64,000 nucleotides of DNA from CAZPQM01 sp964588995. GTDB taxonomy: Bacteria > Pseudomonadota > Alphaproteobacteria > Rickettsiales > UBA8987. The DNA is taken from NCBI GenBank assembly GCA_964588995.1, contig CAZPQM010000002.1, positions 1 through 64,000 of the forward strand, in the 5' to 3' direction. Below the pieces are notes generated by a model. The model did no database searches and was not told the DNA's origin. It saw only the letters and a list, made by a program, of their open reading frames with translations. Each line of letters opens with the position of its first letter. The first letter of the stretch is position 1. Both the position numbers and the translations under genes were made by a program. Positions 16,229-25,122 of the stretch are shown here, one piece after another.

Positions 16229-17857
16229 TTAAAATCGTGACATATTGCTTTGGTTAGTTGTCTCGTCTTCAGCGATTGGCCCTTCAATTTGCATCCGAAA
16301 AACCATCATATTGTTCTGGTTTTGATTTTGTTCATTCGAATCCTGAAAGTCTATAGCCAGCTGATTCTGGCTTGGCAAACCTTCAAAGTTCACTTGATAG
16401 CCTACAAATTCCCGTCTTATTTCATTGGTAAACAGGTCGATATCTTCAAGCAGTTTATCCAGGCTGCGATTGGCTTCATTAGTAAACTCAATAATTAAAG
16501 AGGTTAGATAAGGAGCCTCAGGCTGTCTCCGATTAAGTGTATTTCTGGAGCGTTGGTCTGCAATATTAGCGCCATCTACTGCTTGATTCTCAAATCTAAA
16601 TTCCCGCACAGCAATATTAAAGCCGTCAATGGCCATAAAACGCTCTAATATATCAAATAAATCGTAAATCCCTTGTGCTAGTTCATCATGCTTAGCAATT
16701 AAATCCTGAATTTTTTGTGCTTCCTCGCCAAACTCTTCGTTAAATACTTTATAACGGCTTAACCTCTGCTCAACAGCATTTTTTCGTGACTCCATGGTAT
16801 TCAGACTACCTTGCACCGCCAAGCCGTCTGTTATCATTTTACTACTTGCTACTAAAGCAGCAACGATAGCTACAATCATTGCAAGTTTGGCAAATTTTAT
16901 ATTTCCAGCTAATTTGTTCAGGCGCTTTAAATAAGGGGTTTCTAAACGTAATAATGGTTTTGTATGTGTTAAAAATTGAGCAGCTAGGATAACATCCGCA
17001 TACCGGTCTTTTTCTTCTGCAGCCTGAATGTTTAAAGATTCGGATAGCTCAAATGGTGTAAAAATAAAGCGGCTACCAAACATAAACTTATTTTTACTAA
17101 GCTCTTCCCGAACGCCTGTAGACGTGATAACGAATAGGTCTAGGCCTTTTTCTTCGCTGAAGCCGAGCCGACGAATATACTCTAGAGTGTTCTCGGTTTC
17201 CTGTTCAATGTGCCCAGCAATAACTTCAGGTTCTTTTCCGCCTACAGGTTGAATAATGCGCGTGAAAATAATTTTTTCTTTATGAAAAACCATTTGCCTA
17301 AATCCGCCCACACGGTTATGACTAACTATAATTTGCCATTCACCCGGTTCAGAACTGCGATCTTTAGCAACAATTTTTCTATAATCTTTCAGGTGGTTCA
17401 TGCACTCTACAGGCAATAAATAAACGCCTTTGAGCGGATTAGGGAGTTCAGCTACCTGTTCTACCCAATCCGATAATGGTGAAATATATCGAGCGGAAAT
17501 GAAAAGATAATTCCATTCTTTTTTCCCCTCGCTTTCGCGTCCTAGTGGAATAGCAGTCTTTAGGTCGTCCTCGCCAAAGTCCTTTTCCAGTTTGCGTTTG
17601 GCCAATTTTTTCACATTCGACTTGTTGACGGGAGGCATAGTATGGCGGATATAGGATTGATCCACGACGTCGATAAAAATGTAGACAGGCGCATTCGGAT
17701 ATTTAGCCAACTCTTCTTTCAGATCAGGTTGTGAAGGGTTGGGAATAAAGATCCGTTTAATAAGCTTCCTCTTTTCCACAGTAATAAGAATGGCGCCTTC
17801 ATCACCTATGGAAAGAACATACGCTATATGTTTAGATTGCTTCTTTTTCTCCACCAT
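16229..17857 (-). CDS. PilM-PilN / GspL-like fusion protein
   Basis: The 542-residue product has a cytoplasmic actin-like region (residues 1-310: YVLSIGDEGAILITVEKRKLIKRIFI, then YRKIVAKDRSSEPGEWQIIVSHNRVGGFRQMVF). One membrane helix at about 333-352 (AKLAMIVAIVAALVASSKMI) follows, then a periplasmic coiled coil and a ferredoxin-like domain (FAMIDGFNIAVREFRFE, YLTSLIIEFTNEANRSLDKLLEDIDLF). This is the GspL plan, equivalent to PilM fused to PilN. It lies in the operon order ATPase, PilC/GspF, this gene, PilO-like. Its likely job is to couple the assembly ATPase to the periplasmic platform. Confidence 0.65.
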   Translation of the reverse strand: MVEKKKQSKHIAYVLSIGDEGAILITVEKRKLIKRIFIPNPSQPDLKEELAKYPNAPVYIFIDVVDQSYIRHTMPPVNKSNVKKLAKRKLEKDFGEDDLKTAIPLGRESEGKKEWNYLFISARYISPLSDWVEQVAELPNPLKGVYLLPVECMNHLKDYRKIVAKDRSSEPGEWQIIVSHNRVGGFRQMVFHKEKIIFTRIIQPVGGKEPEVIAGHIEQETENTLEYIRRLGFSEEKGLDLFVITSTGVREELSKNKFMFGSRFIFTPFELSESLNIQAAEEKDRYADVILAAQFLTHTKPLLRLETPYLKRLNKLAGNIKFAKLAMIVAIVAALVASSKMITDGLAVQGSLNTMESRKNAVEQRLSRYKVFNEEFGEEAQKIQDLIAKHDELAQGIYDLFDILERFMAIDGFNIAVREFRFENQAVDGANIADQRSRNTLNRRQPEAPYLTSLIIEFTNEANRSLDKLLEDIDLFTNEIRREFVGYQVNFEGLPSQNQLAIDFQDSNEQNQNQNNMMVFRMQIEGPIAEDETTNQSNMSRF

Positions 17858-17880
17858 ACCCTTTATCTTTCTGTTTCAAG

Positions 17881-19086
17881 CTAGAAGTCAATATTTTCAA
17901 AGCTTTGGTATAGAGGGCCAAAGATCGACGAAATCACCCAAAACATCAAAATACCCATTACAACAGTTAATATAGGCTGGATCATTCCTACCATATTATC
18001 AATAGAGTCTTTTACTTCACGATCATAGAAGAAATTGATGTTATGTAGTGCCTCATCCATATTGCCACTTTCTTCGCCTACCTTAAACATCCGAACAACC
18101 AGGTTTGGAAATTTCTCAGTTAAACTAATCGATCGTGTAATTGAATTTCCCTCAGAGACATTTTGTATAATATTTTCTACGGCATCTCGTACTATTAAAT
18201 TTCCAACTACTTTTTTTGCAGTTTCCAATGATTCCAAAACCCCAATTCCGCTCGTAAATGTAATGGCAAAAAAGTGGGAAAAGCGTGATAAATTAAGTTT
18301 CAGGATTACAGGGCCCAGCACTGGCAGTTTTAAGAACCAATTGTCCATAGTATGTCGTATGCTGTACACTTGTTTGTAGAGCAGAATTATAGTAATGATG
18401 CTAAACAATGGGATGCCAAAAATCAGATACCAGTAATTTACAAAAGCTTCAGATGTCGCGATTAAGGCGCGGGTATGTATCGGTAACTCGAAGCCCTGAG
18501 AGCTTAAGAAATCAACCAGTTGTGGGACTACGAATAACATCATCATGGAAATAACCCCTACCATAATGAGAAGCAGCGCAACGGGGTAACGGCTTGCTTT
18601 TTTAATCTTACGTTTAAATTCATCTTGCCATTTCAGATGGTGAGCAAGCTGACCAAAAGATTCGGACAAGTTGCCAGTTTGTTCACCGGCCACTATCAAA
18701 CCAACAAAAACATCGCCGAAAACACCTGGATGTTTAGTTAATGCTGCAGATAAGACCTCTCCCCCTTTAACCGCTTCATACACTTCAGCCATTATTTCCT
18801 TAAATCGTTGTGAATCTATAGAATCACGCACATCTTCCAGGGCTTCCAGAAGTGGCACACCAGCCCGATCCATTTGTTCCATATGCACACAGAACATAAC
18901 TAGGTCGCGCTGGCTAATTTTGCCGCCCAAAAGCCCAAATTTTCTTTCCCGTTGTATTTTGTAATCTATTACAACGAGATCCATCCCAGCTAAGCGTTCT
19001 TCAAGCTCAAGTTCGTTAGGTGCATTAATTTTACCTTTGACACTGGATCCCTGACTATTGGCTGCTCTATAGAGATAAGTTGGCAT
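17881..19086 (-). CDS. Type II secretion/type IV pilus platform protein GspF/PilC
   Basis: This polytopic inner-membrane platform protein of 401 residues has two T2SSF domains. It begins MPTYLYRAANSQGSSVKGKI, as GspF/PilC proteins do. The first domain includes LVMFCVHMEQMDRAGVPLLEAL and GLIVAGEQTGNLSESFGQLA. Membrane segments lie at about 168-192, 222-245 and 372-396. The second domain repeats the pattern with SRFSHFFAITFTSGIGVLESL and RMFKVGEESGNMDEAL. It lies 3 bases after gspE and interacts with the ATPase in known systems. Whether it serves a pilus or a secretion system cannot be told from sequence alone. Confidence 0.93.
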   Translation of the reverse strand: MPTYLYRAANSQGSSVKGKINAPNELELEERLAGMDLVVIDYKIQRERKFGLLGGKISQRDLVMFCVHMEQMDRAGVPLLEALEDVRDSIDSQRFKEIMAEVYEAVKGGEVLSAALTKHPGVFGDVFVGLIVAGEQTGNLSESFGQLAHHLKWQDEFKRKIKKASRYPVALLLIMVGVISMMMLFVVPQLVDFLSSQGFELPIHTRALIATSEAFVNYWYLIFGIPLFSIITIILLYKQVYSIRHTMDNWFLKLPVLGPVILKLNLSRFSHFFAITFTSGIGVLESLETAKKVVGNLIVRDAVENIIQNVSEGNSITRSISLTEKFPNLVVRMFKVGEESGNMDEALHNINFFYDREVKDSIDNMVGMIQPILTVVMGILMFWVISSIFGPLYQSFENIDF

Positions 19087-19089
19087 AAA

Positions 19090-21669
19090 TTATAACCTGT
19101 CTGTGATATCAATAGTGCGGGCTAGCTCATCAAGGTCAATCAAGCCCTTCAGTACCTTTCGAATGCCATCCTCCGCCATGGGAATAAAACCTTTTGTTTT
19201 AATATGAGATAGCATTTCTGATTTTGGTGCTTTACGGAAAATCATTTCATCGAGGCCTGCATCCACAAGAATTACCTCGGAAACGGCGATACGTCCCTTA
19301 TAGCCGGTATAATCACAGCGATCACAACCCACATGACGATAGAGCTTTGTACTGGTATCGTCTTTTTCCAACCCAAGTATGGAGCGCTCTTCTTCGTCCG
19401 GTGTATATTCCTCTTTACATTCGTTGCAGAGCTTTCGGGCTAGCCGCTGTGCGATTGAGCAAATAATATTACTTGCCAGCATTTCCGGTTTTACCCCAAT
19501 ATCGATCAGCCGTGGAAGGGCGCCAAGGGCATCATTTGTATGAAGTGATGTGTACACCTGGTGACCTGTCATGGCCGCTCGCATGGCCATAGTAGCCGTA
19601 TCAATATCGCGAACCTCACCGACAAAGATAATATCTGGATCCTGACGCATCAGCGATTTAATCCCGCTGACAAAGTCCATACCCGTGCCCTCGCGAATAT
19701 TGGATTGACGTATCATGGGAAGCTCGTATTCGACCGGATCTTCCAAAGTCATGATATTGACCTCGGGTTTGTTAATATATTGCAGGATCGAATAGAGCGT
19801 CGTGGATTTACCCGAACCTGTCGGGCCGGTTACAATGATAACGCCTTCCGGGCGCTTCAGCGCAATTTCGAGTAAACGCAGGTTTTCCTCAGAATATCCG
19901 AGAACATTCATGGGCAGCAGTGCTTTTTTCTTGTCAAGGATACGGAGGACCAAGTTTTCGCCGTGAATGGTAGGTTGGGTTGCTACACGGAAAGATATTT
20001 CGCGTCCCAGCACATGCAGGGTAATGCGTCCGTCCTGCGGTAGGCGGCTTTCCGTGATATTCATGTCCGACATGATTTTGACTCGGACAACGATAGCGCT
20101 CCAATAGTCCTTGTGAAAGCTCCTGATAAGGCGAAGTGTGCCATCAATACGATACCGCAGACGAACAAAAGATCCCTCAGGCTCAAAATGAATATCGGAA
20201 GCTCCGGCACGGATAGCGTCAACCAGCAAAGAGTCAATCAGTCTTACCGTTGGATTAGTGTAGTTATCCTGATCATTAAGCTTAGTTAGCTCTTCTTCGT
20301 CGTTACGTAGCGCTTCCATTTCCCGTAAAATGCCATCAATGGAGAGCTCATAATCATAGTAGTTATCAATGATTTCTAATAAGTCACTTTCACTACAATG
20401 CACAGGCACCATTTTGAAACGCTTAGGGAAGTAGCGCTGGATGCGGTCTATGGCGATAACGTTATATATATCGTGGATAGCCACGTAGACCTTTTCGCCG
20501 CTTAGCAGGATGGGTGCGGCTTTATACCGTTCTGCTATATCTTTCGGCACCTGCTTGATTAGATTGGGGTCAATAATTGTGCTTTTCGGATCAAACCGTT
20601 CAATATCGCTATGTTCAGTTAGTAATTCTCCCAGTGCGCTCTCGGTAATAAATCCTAACTGCACCAGAATCTGCCCAATCATGGGCTTATCTTCGCTTTC
20701 CTGTTGCACTTTAAGTGCGACTTCCAGTTGGTCTCGTGAGACTAACCCTTTAGAGATAAGCCTTTCTCCAAGTGGCATACGCGCTTTTGATTTTTTTGCG
20801 TCGCCAACATCAGTGCCCTCTTTTTCTTTAACTTCGCCAGAACGCCCTTGCTGAATATCATTTGATTTTCGGTGCTCTAGGTCGCTTGCTTGCCGTTGGG
20901 TAATATCCGTTGAAAAATCCTGAACGACAAGCTCGTTGCCCGAGCCAGAAACCTCTTTGCCTTCCGAAGAGATACGAGATGCGCCGCTTGCCCGTTGCTC
21001 AGGCGCTTGCGGCCCTTGAGAGAACATGCCGCCTTCACGATTGGGGGGGGCTGGAGTCGCTCCGCTAGTTTCTGCAGGATTATCCGGGCGGGAAGCATCC
21101 GGTGTAGCTGCCGGTTGTTGGGCTTTGGGTTGTTCAGGAGCCGGGGGGTTAGGCGTATGCCCCACAGAGCCTCGACCTGCTGCATGCTCAGCTTGGCTAG
21201 CAGTTACGGGTTGCGCTTGTGGAGTAGTATGGGGCTGTTGCGGGGTTTGTGACGGGGGAGGTGAGGAATGCCCGGTTTGTCGTGATGGCGGTGCAGTAGA
21301 TGGCTGCTGCTGTTTACCATGCGCAGCGGGGGGAGGCGAGGGCTGATTCTGCTGTGGAGCTTGTGTAGGCTGAAGAGGCGGTCGTTTTTCTTGTGTTGCC
21401 TCTTGATTTTGCGGGACAGCCTGATAAGGGGCCTGGTCTGAAGATGGTGGCAGATTTTGCGGCTTAGCTTGAGCGCCCTGTGCGGGTGCAGGCTGACGCT
21501 GTGTTTGCGGCTGGTTGCCTACAGATGGAGACTGATTGCTTCGTTCAGAAGGCTGGTTGTATTGCATAGAGGCGTTATTAGGAGGTTGATTTTGCGCAGC
21601 GGAGGGTGTTCCGGTCGAATTGCCCGGTTTTGCCTGCAGCGCCTGCTGTGGTGTTTGTTCGTCAATCAC
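19090..21669 (-). CDS. GspE/PilB assembly ATPase with a long Pro/Gln-rich N-terminus
   Basis: This is an 859-residue assembly ATPase. Residues 1-290 are a low-complexity Gln/Pro/Ser/Ala-rich region (many APQQNQ, PPSQ and TPQQP units), absent from normal GspE/PilB. A T2SSE N-terminal domain follows at about 297-430 (LGERLISKGLVSRDQLEVALK). The motor has Walker A GPTGSGKSTT at about 614-622, an Asp box MTLEDPVEYELP, Walker B RQDPDIIFVGEVRD and a His box ALGALPRLIDIG. It also has the four-Cys zinc module CNEC...CDRC near 748-790. The start is GTG with AGGGG upstream. It is the first gene of the minus-strand operon. Confidence 0.93.
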   Translation of the reverse strand: MIDEQTPQQALQAKPGNSTGTPSAAQNQPPNNASMQYNQPSERSNQSPSVGNQPQTQRQPAPAQGAQAKPQNLPPSSDQAPYQAVPQNQEATQEKRPPLQPTQAPQQNQPSPPPAAHGKQQQPSTAPPSRQTGHSSPPPSQTPQQPHTTPQAQPVTASQAEHAAGRGSVGHTPNPPAPEQPKAQQPAATPDASRPDNPAETSGATPAPPNREGGMFSQGPQAPEQRASGASRISSEGKEVSGSGNELVVQDFSTDITQRQASDLEHRKSNDIQQGRSGEVKEKEGTDVGDAKKSKARMPLGERLISKGLVSRDQLEVALKVQQESEDKPMIGQILVQLGFITESALGELLTEHSDIERFDPKSTIIDPNLIKQVPKDIAERYKAAPILLSGEKVYVAIHDIYNVIAIDRIQRYFPKRFKMVPVHCSESDLLEIIDNYYDYELSIDGILREMEALRNDEEELTKLNDQDNYTNPTVRLIDSLLVDAIRAGASDIHFEPEGSFVRLRYRIDGTLRLIRSFHKDYWSAIVVRVKIMSDMNITESRLPQDGRITLHVLGREISFRVATQPTIHGENLVLRILDKKKALLPMNVLGYSEENLRLLEIALKRPEGVIIVTGPTGSGKSTTLYSILQYINKPEVNIMTLEDPVEYELPMIRQSNIREGTGMDFVSGIKSLMRQDPDIIFVGEVRDIDTATMAMRAAMTGHQVYTSLHTNDALGALPRLIDIGVKPEMLASNIICSIAQRLARKLCNECKEEYTPDEEERSILGLEKDDTSTKLYRHVGCDRCDYTGYKGRIAVSEVILVDAGLDEMIFRKAPKSEMLSHIKTKGFIPMAEDGIRKVLKGLIDLDELARTIDITDRL

Positions 21670-21781
21670 GTATGCCCCTAGCTAAGATCACCCTAGGTCC
21701 ATGATAGCACTAATCGGGTGAAAATGAAACGTGCCTCGGGAGTAAAAAAAACTGTTCAATAATCACGTGTTTACTGTGACT

Positions 21782-23437
21782 TTATTCCCACTCAATTGTA
21801 CCGGGCGGCTTGCTGGTGACATCATAGACTACCCGGTTAATACCCTTAACGCGGTTGATGATCAGAGTGGCAACATTCCCGAGAAAATCATGGTCAAAGT
21901 GATAAAAGTCAGCCGTCATTCCATCGGTTGAGGTCACAGCGCGTAAGGCGCATACGTAATCGTAGGTTCTGGCATCGCCCATGACGCCTACCGTTTGCAC
22001 GGGTAGCAACACGGCAAAGGCCTGCCAGATGTCATCATATAGACCGGCGTCACGGATTGCCTGTATATAAATGGCATCGGCCTCCTGCAATATTCTTATT
22101 TTTTCAGCGGTTATCGCACCGGGAATACGGATTGCCAGGCCGGGGCCGGGGAAGGGGTGACGCTTCACCATATCCGGCTTCAGGCCAAGCTCGATGCCCA
22201 GCTTACGCACCTCATCCTTGAACAGTTCCCGCACCGGTTCAATTAACTTCAGGTTCATCTTTTCGGGTAGCCCGCCTACATTGTGATGCGATTTGATGGT
22301 GACAGCCGCATCGCCATGCACGGACACGGACTCGATCACATCCGGGTAAAGCGTACCTTGTGCGAGGAAGGTGGCTGCTTGCCCCCTCTCCCGCTCGCGG
22401 GGTAGGGCTGGGGTGGAGGCTTTTTCAGGTTCTGGGGGTATCGCTTTGCCCCCCTCTAACTCCCCCCGTAAACGGGGTGAGGATAGGTCGCGTGCGAGCT
22501 TATTCGCTTCTTCCTGAAACACATCAATAAACAATTTTCCGATAGTTTTACGTTTGATTTCCGGGTCGGATACGCCTTCAAGCGCATTCAGAAATGTTTC
22601 GCTTGCATCAACGGCATGGAGCGGGATGTGGTAGTCGTGAAAAAGTTCCTGCACCTGCTTGGCTTCATCCTTACGCAAGAGGCCGTGGTCAACAAAAATA
22701 CAGGTGAGTTGATCGCCAATCGCCTCATGAAGCAGCGTGGCAACGACGGTGGAATCTACCCCACCGCTCACGCCGCAGATCACGTTCTGATCCCCCACGG
22801 TTTCACGAATTTCTTCAATCTTCATCTCAAGGAAATTATGCATACTCCACTGCTCGTCGCAGCCGCAAATGCTGTGCACAAATTGCTTGATAAGCGCGAA
22901 GCCATCCGGTGTATGAACAACCTCCGGATGGAATTGTAACCCGTAAAACTGGCGAGACTCATCCGCAATAACGGCGTTTGGCGCACCGGCTGAGGTGGCA
23001 TAAACGTTGAAGCCCTCCGGTAACGACTCGACCCGGTCGCCGTGACTCATCCAGACTGTATGTTCGCTGCCTTCGGTCCAGATGCGATTGAAGAGCGTGC
23101 AGTCCTGCTTCACGGTGACGGTAGCGCGGCCAAACTCGCGGTGGTCAGAGGGGATAACCTCTCCGCCCAGGAGGTTGCACATTAACTGCTGCCCATAGCA
23201 AATTCCGAGTACGGGAATACCTAGCTTAAACAGTGTTTTATCGATGGTGGGTGAGTTTTCGGTTGAGACGGAAGAGGGGCCGCCGGAGAGGATAATGCCT
23301 TTCGCTACAAAGGCTTTAATGTCTTCAATTGAATAGGTGTAAGGGTGAATCTCGCAATAGACATTCGCTTCGCGCACGCGCCGCGCAATAAGCTGCGTGA
23401 CCTGCGAACCAAAATCGAGAATGAGTATTTTATCCAT
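21782..23437 (-). CDS. guaA: GMP synthase (glutamine-hydrolysing) with an in-frame repeat insertion
   Basis: The enzyme converts XMP to GMP. The class I amidotransferase domain covers residues 1-190, with the catalytic Cys in [12 protein letters not shown] and the His/Glu pair in [13 protein letters not shown]. The ATP pyrophosphatase domain has the PP-loop [12 protein letters not shown]. The dimerisation tail ends [17 protein letters not shown]. The protein is 551 residues against about 515-525 normally. The excess is a 35-residue Pro/Arg/Glu-rich stretch at about residues 318-352, between NKLARD and [15 protein letters not shown], encoded by a repeat related to that at 4297-4365. All other motifs are intact, so the protein is probably functional. 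Confidence 0.95.
   Translation of the reverse strand: MDKILILDFGSQVTQLIARRVREANVYCEIHPYTYSIEDIKAFVAKGIILSGGPSSVSTENSPTIDKTLFKLGIPVLGICYGQQLMCNLLGGEVIPSDHREFGRATVTVKQDCTLFNRIWTEGSEHTVWMSHGDRVESLPEGFNVYATSAGAPNAVIADESRQFYGLQFHPEVVHTPDGFALIKQFVHSICGCDEQWSMHNFLEMKIEEIRETVGDQNVICGVSGGVDSTVVATLLHEAIGDQLTCIFVDHGLLRKDEAKQVQELFHDYHIPLHAVDASETFLNALEGVSDPEIKRKTIGKLFIDVFQEEANKLARDLSSPRLRGELEGGKAIPPEPEKASTPALPRERERGQAATFLAQGTLYPDVIESVSVHGDAAVTIKSHHNVGGLPEKMNLKLIEPVRELFKDEVRKLGIELGLKPDMVKRHPFPGPGLAIRIPGAITAEKIRILQEADAIYIQAIRDAGLYDDIWQAFAVLLPVQTVGVMGDARTYDYVCALRAVTSTDGMTADFYHFDHDFLGNVATLIINRVKGINRVVYDVTSKPPGTIEWE
22378..22488 (-). repeat. Interspersed repeat inserted in frame inside guaA
   Basis: The stretch carries CCCCCTCTCCCGCTCGCGGG and CCCCCCTCTAACTCCCCCCG followed by TAAACGGGG, which are hairpin-capable C/G-tract units like the intergenic copy at 4297-4365. 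Read in the guaA frame it has no stop and gives a Pro/Arg/Glu-rich peptide that interrupts an otherwise conserved region. This resembles the in-frame palindromic elements known from Rickettsia (RPE), but the sequence family here is not one I can name. Confidence 0.75.
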
Positions 23438-23505
23438 GATGCAACGCCTTATAAACGGGAAAGCCCAGTTGGTCTAGTCTTCATCGCATCATGCAGGAGG
23501 AGATA

Positions 23506-23538
23506 ATGTTGCAACTGGGAAAACTGGGAAAAAGATAG
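23506..23538 (+). CDS. Possible 10-residue leader peptide upstream of ribB
   Basis: ATG TTG CAA CTG and six further codons encode MLQLGKLGKR and then TAG. The ATG is preceded at 5-base spacing by AGGAGG, the strongest ribosome-binding site in this part of the window. It ends 56 bases before the ribB start, which itself lacks a clear Shine-Dalgarno sequence. CCCAGTTG at 23464-23471 can pair with CAACTGGG at 23511-23518 and would partly sequester it. It may be a regulatory uORF or chance; no family is known to me. Confidence 0.3.
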   Translation: MLQLGKLGKR

Positions 23539-23594
23539 TAATTTAAATCTGTTTCCGTTATGCAATGCTAACAAAAAAACAACGCTTCTGAACC

Positions 23595-24686
23595 ATGAGC
23601 CAACTTGCGACCACACAACAGATTATTGAAGACGCCAAAGCCGGGAAGATGTTTATCCTTGTTGATGACGAGGACCGGGAAAATGAGGGCGATCTGGTCA
23701 TTCCGGCAGAGCATGCCGATGCGGAGGCGATTAATTTTATGGCAACGCACGGGCGTGGATTGATCTGCCTCGCGCTGACGAAAGACCGTACCGATGCGCT
23801 TGGGCTGGAGCTTATGCCGCCACGCAACCAAAGCCGCCTGCAAACGGCCTTTACCGTTTCGATTGAAGCGGCGGAAGGCGTAACGACCGGTATATCCGCA
23901 GCGGATCGGGCGACGACTATTCAAGCGGCGATTGACGCAAAAAACGGCAAAGAGGCCATAGTCACGCCGGGGCATATCTTTCCGCTGATTGCGCGTGACG
24001 GCGGCGTACTGGTACGGAGCGGGCATACGGAAGCCTCGGTGGATATTGCGAAACTGGCGGGCAAAAACCCAAGCGGTGTGATCTGTGAGATCATGAAAAA
24101 AGATGGTACCATGGCAAGGCTACCGGACTTGCTGGAATTTGCAGAAAAGCATGGGCTGCATGTCGGTAGCATCGCAGATTTGATTGCGTACCGTAAGCAG
24201 CATGAATCGCTTATTGAGCGTGTGCTTGAGACAACCTTCGACAGCTATTGGGGCGGTGAGTTTAAGATGATTATTTATCGCTCCAAAACCCAATATGCGG
24301 AACATATTGCGTTAATAAAAGGAGAGATTAATCCGGAAAAGCCGACGCTTGTACGGATGCATGCGCTGGACGTGTTGACGGATGTGCTCGCGGATAAAAG
24401 CAAAGGCCGCACCAAGCAGCGCTCGATGGAAATGATTGCGGAAGAAGGCGGCGTGTTGGTCCTGCTGCGCGAGCCCTCGCCAACGAGCCTTTCGGATCGT
24501 GTGCGCCGGCGGATGGGCGAAGACGTACCGCGCCGGGATGAGGAATTGCGGGATTATGGTATCGGTGCGCAGATCTTGCGGGATCTGGGCGTACGTGATA
24601 TGACGCTGCTCACGCATAACCCCAAGCCGGTCGTCGGTCTGGAAGGGTATGATTTGCATATCGTGGATTACAGAAAGCCGGTTTGA
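23595..24686 (+). CDS. ribB: 3,4-dihydroxy-2-butanone-4-phosphate synthase with degenerate RibA-like domain
   Basis: Residues 1-205 form RibB, which makes the four-carbon riboflavin precursor from ribulose-5-phosphate. Motifs are DDEDRENEGDLVIPAEH, HGRGLICLAL and RSGHTEASVDIAKLAG. Residues 210-363 resemble GTP cyclohydrolase II at the end (RDYGIGAQILRDLGVRDMTLLTHNPKPVVGLEGYDL). However, the zinc-binding Cys cluster (normally SECLTGD...CDC) is replaced by ALDVLTDVLADKSKGR, and the RQEGRGIGL motif is lost. The second half therefore should not hydrolyse GTP. This is the alphaproteobacterial RibBX pattern; a separate RibA is expected elsewhere. It is the first gene of ribB-ribH-nusB-thiL. Confidence 0.93.
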   Translation: MSQLATTQQIIEDAKAGKMFILVDDEDRENEGDLVIPAEHADAEAINFMATHGRGLICLALTKDRTDALGLELMPPRNQSRLQTAFTVSIEAAEGVTTGISAADRATTIQAAIDAKNGKEAIVTPGHIFPLIARDGGVLVRSGHTEASVDIAKLAGKNPSGVICEIMKKDGTMARLPDLLEFAEKHGLHVGSIADLIAYRKQHESLIERVLETTFDSYWGGEFKMIIYRSKTQYAEHIALIKGEINPEKPTLVRMHALDVLTDVLADKSKGRTKQRSMEMIAEEGGVLVLLREPSPTSLSDRVRRRMGEDVPRRDEELRDYGIGAQILRDLGVRDMTLLTHNPKPVVGLEGYDLHIVDYRKPV

Positions 24687-24687
24687 A

Positions 24688-25122
24688 ATGAACATCCTCA
24701 TTGTTGCTGCGCGGTTTTATGAAGACATTGCCGATGAGTTGATCGCGGGTGCGAAGGAAGTGCTCGAAGCCGAAGGGGCGAAAGCGCACGTGATAGAAGT
24801 GCCGGGCGCGTTTGAAATTCCGGCTGCGATCCGCTTTGCCATGAAAAGTAAGCATAAATATGCGGGGTATGTTGCACTTGGTTGCGTCATCCGCGGAGAG
24901 ACGACGCATTATGATTATGTCTGCGTCGAAAGTACGCGCGGCTTGATGGATCTTGCCATTCAGAAAAAAGCGGCGATTGGCAATGGCATTCTCACCGTGG
25001 AAAATAAAGAGCAGGCATGGGCCCGGGCGAGCCGTGAGCAGAAAAATAAAGGCGGCGGCGCAGCAAAAGCCTGTTTAGAGATGGTGGCGCTAAAGCAGCA
25101 ATATAGTGGGAAGTTGCCATAA
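24688..25122 (+). CDS. ribH: 6,7-dimethyl-8-ribityllumazine synthase
   Basis: This 144-residue protein catalyses the penultimate riboflavin step and forms pentameric or icosahedral shells. Motifs are ILIVAARFYEDIADEL, IEVPGAFEIPAAIRFA, the phosphate-binding GCVIRGETTHYDYVC with catalytic His, and GNGILTVENKEQAWARA. The start is set at the ATG at 24688, one base after the ribB stop. An upstream in-frame start at 24649 would lie within ribB and adds unrelated residues. Its last base is shared with the nusB start (TAATG), so the genes are translationally coupled. Confidence 0.96.
   Translation: MNILIVAARFYEDIADELIAGAKEVLEAEGAKAHVIEVPGAFEIPAAIRFAMKSKHKYAGYVALGCVIRGETTHYDYVCVESTRGLMDLAIQKKAAIGNGILTVENKEQAWARASREQKNKGGGAAKACLEMVALKQQYSGKLP

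Noticed and set aside
23438..23594. FMN riboswitch upstream of ribB
   Set aside because: The conserved RFN-element blocks (such as AGGGAT...GGGGCAGGG) are not visible in the 157-base gap.
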